DNA of 16,723 nt from CAZQGJ01 sp964592905. GTDB taxonomy: Bacteria > Patescibacteriota > UBA1384 > CAYGGE01. Made by a program: the position numbers and the translations under genes. Location: NCBI GenBank assembly GCA_964592905.1, contig CAZQGJ010000013.1, positions 1 to 16,723 on the forward strand, read 5' to 3'. Position 1 is the stretch's first letter, and each line of letters begins with the position of its first letter. This document shows, in pieces, positions 15,001 to 16,723 of this stretch. The notes under the pieces are model-generated. The model had not been told where the DNA came from, did no database searches, and was given only the letters and a program-made list of their open reading frames with translations.

Positions 15001-15594
15001 CTAAGGGGTCGGGTTATAGCTTTGATAAAGCAGCGCCTCGAGCGCCTGATCGTCGAGACGAGTGGCCGTTAGGCCTAGACCGGTGAGACCGTCGGCCAAG
15101 GTACTGAGTCGTGCCTCGAGATCGTCGCCAGAGATATTTTCGGTGGTGCTACGACCGCGTAACAGATTTAAAACTGGTCGAGACGGGGCGACGCGCACAA
15201 TAATATAGAAGCGTTTGGCCATCATCTTGGCCGCAACGATCAGTCGACCTAAAAAGCTAATCTGGTCAGCGATCTGGAGGCGCACAGCTTGGTTCGGTAG
15301 CGTTTCAGCCGACTTAGCCAGACTAATTAAGTACTCATCGAGGTTGATCGGTCGGGACTGAACCACGATCTGAACCGGGAACTGCAAAGCGTTGAGCAGG
15401 TTTTGATAGCGCAGAAAGATCGCCGTCTGCTCTTCTTGGCTCTTAAGGGCAAAGTTAACTGGAGTAATCTCGAGAGCTCCGGTCAGGCTGCCGTCGCGGC
15501 CGATCCAGGCTCTTTCATTGAGGCCAACGAAAGGGACGACCGCTTGAGTTGGCGGTAAGCTTTTTTTGCGGGCTACTGATTGCTTAACTGGCAC
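15001..15594 (-). CDS. TraC-like / VirB4 N-terminal domain protein
   Basis: A 197-residue protein with the pattern of the TraC-like N-terminal domain of conjugative ATPases: AVVPFVGLNERAWIGRDGSLTGALEITPVNF, then FLRYQNLLNALQFPVQIVVQSRPINLDEYL, and KMMAKRFYIIV. Between PrgI and VirB4, such free-standing TraC-like proteins are common in Gram-positive-type and CPR secretion loci. The GTG start (15592-15594) overlaps the PrgI coding end by 11 bp, with AAGG in that end as ribosome binding site. The TAG stop at 15001-15003 is followed by 24 bp before virB4, in a different register, so this is not a simple single-base frameshift. It probably forms a complex with VirB4 at the inner face of the membrane. 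Confidence 0.75.
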   Translation of the reverse strand: MPVKQSVARKKSLPPTQAVVPFVGLNERAWIGRDGSLTGALEITPVNFALKSQEEQTAIFLRYQNLLNALQFPVQIVVQSRPINLDEYLISLAKSAETLPNQAVRLQIADQISFLGRLIVAAKMMAKRFYIIVRVAPSRPVLNLLRGRSTTENISGDDLEARLSTLADGLTGLGLTATRLDDQALEALLYQSYNPTP

Positions 15595-16312
15595 GTTGAA
15601 CCTTGAGGATTCGACTAGGGGCGGTAGCGGTGGGGGTAGGTGACTGGACGGAGGGGATTGTCGGGTTGGCTGTGTTGGTTGAGATGGCTGTGCTCGCTGA
15701 GCTGACTGTACTAGTCGAGGCGCCAGCCGTCACTTCGAGTTTATTTTTGCCTAAGATAACTCGACGACCTTGGTTAGCGGTTGACTCAATCGGGTCAGGG
15801 CCGAGTTGGCCGAGACTGGCCAACTGGTCAACCTCTTGACTGATTGCCTGTTGGGATTGTTCGCCTTGGGCTAGCCAGTTTTGGCTCGGGTTACTTAGCC
15901 AGTCCCGTTTAGAGATGGGGGCGGCTGGCTTTGGCGTAACGCCAACCTGTGAAGGCACAGTCGTTGCGAAAGAGGGAACGGCCACGGCTGGTCGTGATGG
16001 TGCGATCGACGAGGATTTGACGGCTGCGTTAGCTGGATCTTGCCAGAGTCGCTGTCGAGGGCCTAAGAACCAAAGCACAAAGTCGATAGCGATCCGAGCC
16101 AAAGGCCGACCGTTGATTGTCGCTACGGTCAAAGACAGGGTGACCAAGACGACGGGCAGCGCTAGCGTCACAAAGACAGCAAAAGGCAGGCCGATGACGA
16201 CTAAAAGGACCAAAATAATTCCACCAATAAAGGCGTAAATTAATTGGCCGAGCGTCAGACTGCCGATGATTTTGTCATCTTGATCGATATTCTGCGGAAC
16301 TCGAACCTGCAT
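15584..16312 (-). CDS. PrgI-family membrane protein of a type IV secretion system
   Basis: 242 residues. The N-terminal 95 residues match the PrgI family: VPQNIDQDDKIIGSLTLGQLIYAFIGG, two adjacent transmembrane helices (about 22-41 and 43-65), then TINGRPLARIAIDFVLWFLGPRQRLW. PrgI proteins are the VirB3-like partner of VirB4 in Gram-positive conjugation systems and are fused or adjacent to it. The remaining 145 residues form a Pro/Ser/Thr/Ala-rich, probably disordered, tail ending RILKVQRAS, longer than is usual for the family. Start: ATG with AAGGTGG four bases upstream. It is the first complete gene of the operon, under an extended -10 promoter. Confidence 0.88.
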   Translation of the reverse strand: MQVRVPQNIDQDDKIIGSLTLGQLIYAFIGGIILVLLVVIGLPFAVFVTLALPVVLVTLSLTVATINGRPLARIAIDFVLWFLGPRQRLWQDPANAAVKSSSIAPSRPAVAVPSFATTVPSQVGVTPKPAAPISKRDWLSNPSQNWLAQGEQSQQAISQEVDQLASLGQLGPDPIESTANQGRRVILGKNKLEVTAGASTSTVSSASTAISTNTANPTIPSVQSPTPTATAPSRILKVQRAS

Positions 16313-16332
16313 TGACCCACCTTCTTTCTTTA

Positions 16333-16341
16333 ATTATAGCA
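16333..16341 (-). promoter_or_regulatory. Extended -10 promoter for the secretion operon
   Basis: On the minus strand TGCTATAAT (16333-16341) is a perfect TATAAT with an upstream TG one base away, the extended -10 form that works without a good -35. No -35 is evident at 16-18 bp. The predicted start near 16326 gives a leader of about 14 nt with the AAGGTGG ribosome binding site. It lies in the 43-bp gap between the upstream partial gene and the PrgI gene. Confidence 0.65.
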
Positions 16342-16355
16342 GGGGAGGGCAGGAA

Positions 16356-16723
16356 TTAGATGGGTAGAGTCTGAGAAAAGGCCTCTTCGGCAGCCTTAAC
16401 CGCCTGATCGGTTTGTTGGTCTTGACTATCTTGGCCGTCTTGGCCATCTTGCTCCACTGGCTCTGGAATATCTCCAGTTTCATAGGCACCGCCCTGTTCG
16501 AGCAGCATATTAGCGATAGCCACCGGATCGATACTCGAGGCCATCGCGGTAATATCTTGCGCGACGACCTCAAAGATCTCGGTCGTTAAGCGATCGATGA
16601 ACTCGAGATGCTCTTGAACGGCCTGACTTGGTTCGGTCTGGCCATCGGGATCGGAGGCTAGATAGGCCTCGATCTCTTGCATCGCCGCTTCACCCAACTT
16701 TTCGTTAATGGCTAAAAGCAGCC
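16356..16723 (-). CDS. Unrecognised helical protein, C-terminal part (N-terminus beyond window)
   Basis: The frame stays open to the window edge, reading LLLAINEKLGEAAMQEIEAYL before the possible internal start codon TTG at 16697, so the true start is probably outside. The visible 122 residues are acidic and helical (HLEFIDRLTTEIFEVVAQDI), followed by a Gln/Asp/Gly-rich tail with short repeats QDG-QDG-QDS-QDQ encoded by 9-bp tandem units around 16416-16451. No family is assigned; a small CPR-type domain of unknown function is possible. It is in the same direction as, and 43 bp upstream of, the PrgI gene, so it may belong to the same locus and be co-transcribed by readthrough. Confidence 0.6.
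   Translation of the reverse strand, partial: LLLAINEKLGEAAMQEIEAYLASDPDGQTEPSQAVQEHLEFIDRLTTEIFEVVAQDITAMASSIDPVAIANMLLEQGGAYETGDIPEPVEQDGQDGQDSQDQQTDQAVKAAEEAFSQTLPI

Noticed and set aside
16334..16573. 79-codon minus-strand open frame overlapping the partial upstream gene
   Set aside because: It is in another frame of the better-supported partial gene and crosses the operon promoter; no family features.
1..16723. CRISPR array, tRNA genes or insertion sequences
   Set aside because: No regularly spaced direct repeats, cloverleaf-like segments or transposase-like frames were seen on either strand.

Overview
The window looks like the replication-origin region of a small-genome bacterium of the Candidate Phyla Radiation (Patescibacteria), possibly a Saccharibacteria-like lineage. 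The lineage is an inference. It rests on the classic rnpA/rpmH/dnaA/dnaN/recF order next to a compact type IV secretion operon of the PrgI + TraC-like + VirB4 kind, followed by PEGA/beta-propeller, lytic transglycosylase and C39-like peptidase genes, a mix often met in that radiation and in Gram-positive bacteria. UGA works as a normal stop (dnaN, recF partner, several operon genes), which argues against the UGA-recoding Gracilibacteria/Absconditabacteria. GC is near 50-55% except in dinD. Several genes start with TTG or GTG.

Layout. 1-359, minus strand: partial rnpA and complete rpmH, driven by a good sigma70-type promoter. 360-635: origin segment 1, with DnaA-box-like 9-mers spaced at multiples of about 20.5 bp, overlapping the dnaA promoter. 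636-6063, plus strand: dnaA, a dinD-like gene, origin segment 2 (DnaA boxes, a GC step, an AT-rich trinucleotide run), dnaN, recF and a small DUF721/DciA-like gene. The dinD-like gene is clearly richer in A+T than its neighbours and carries a perfect 16-bp-arm palindrome; it sits inside what would otherwise be a Bacillus-like bipartite origin around dnaA.

6066-16312, minus strand: one tightly packed operon of eight genes, with 4-11 bp overlaps or gaps of 1-24 bp. In transcription order it encodes a PrgI-family membrane protein, a TraC-like VirB4 N-terminal protein, a VirB4 ATPase, a membrane-anchored lytic transglycosylase, a single-pass protein with a likely beta-propeller ectodomain, a second such protein with a PEGA domain, a membrane-anchored C39-like cysteine peptidase, and an 895-residue secreted protein of unknown function. 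An extended -10 promoter lies just upstream. A further, partial gene upstream (16356-16723) has an Asp/Gln-rich tail and runs off the window.

Together: the left third is replication initiation and clamp/repair machinery. The right two thirds encode a cell-envelope export machine whose last five products all appear to face the outside of the cell, suggesting assembly of a surface structure or contact-dependent delivery. No relaxase, VirD4 coupling protein or VirB6-like polytopic protein is visible here. The operon is transcribed toward the origin, converges on the replication genes with only 2 bp between stop codons, and would meet forks from this origin head-on.
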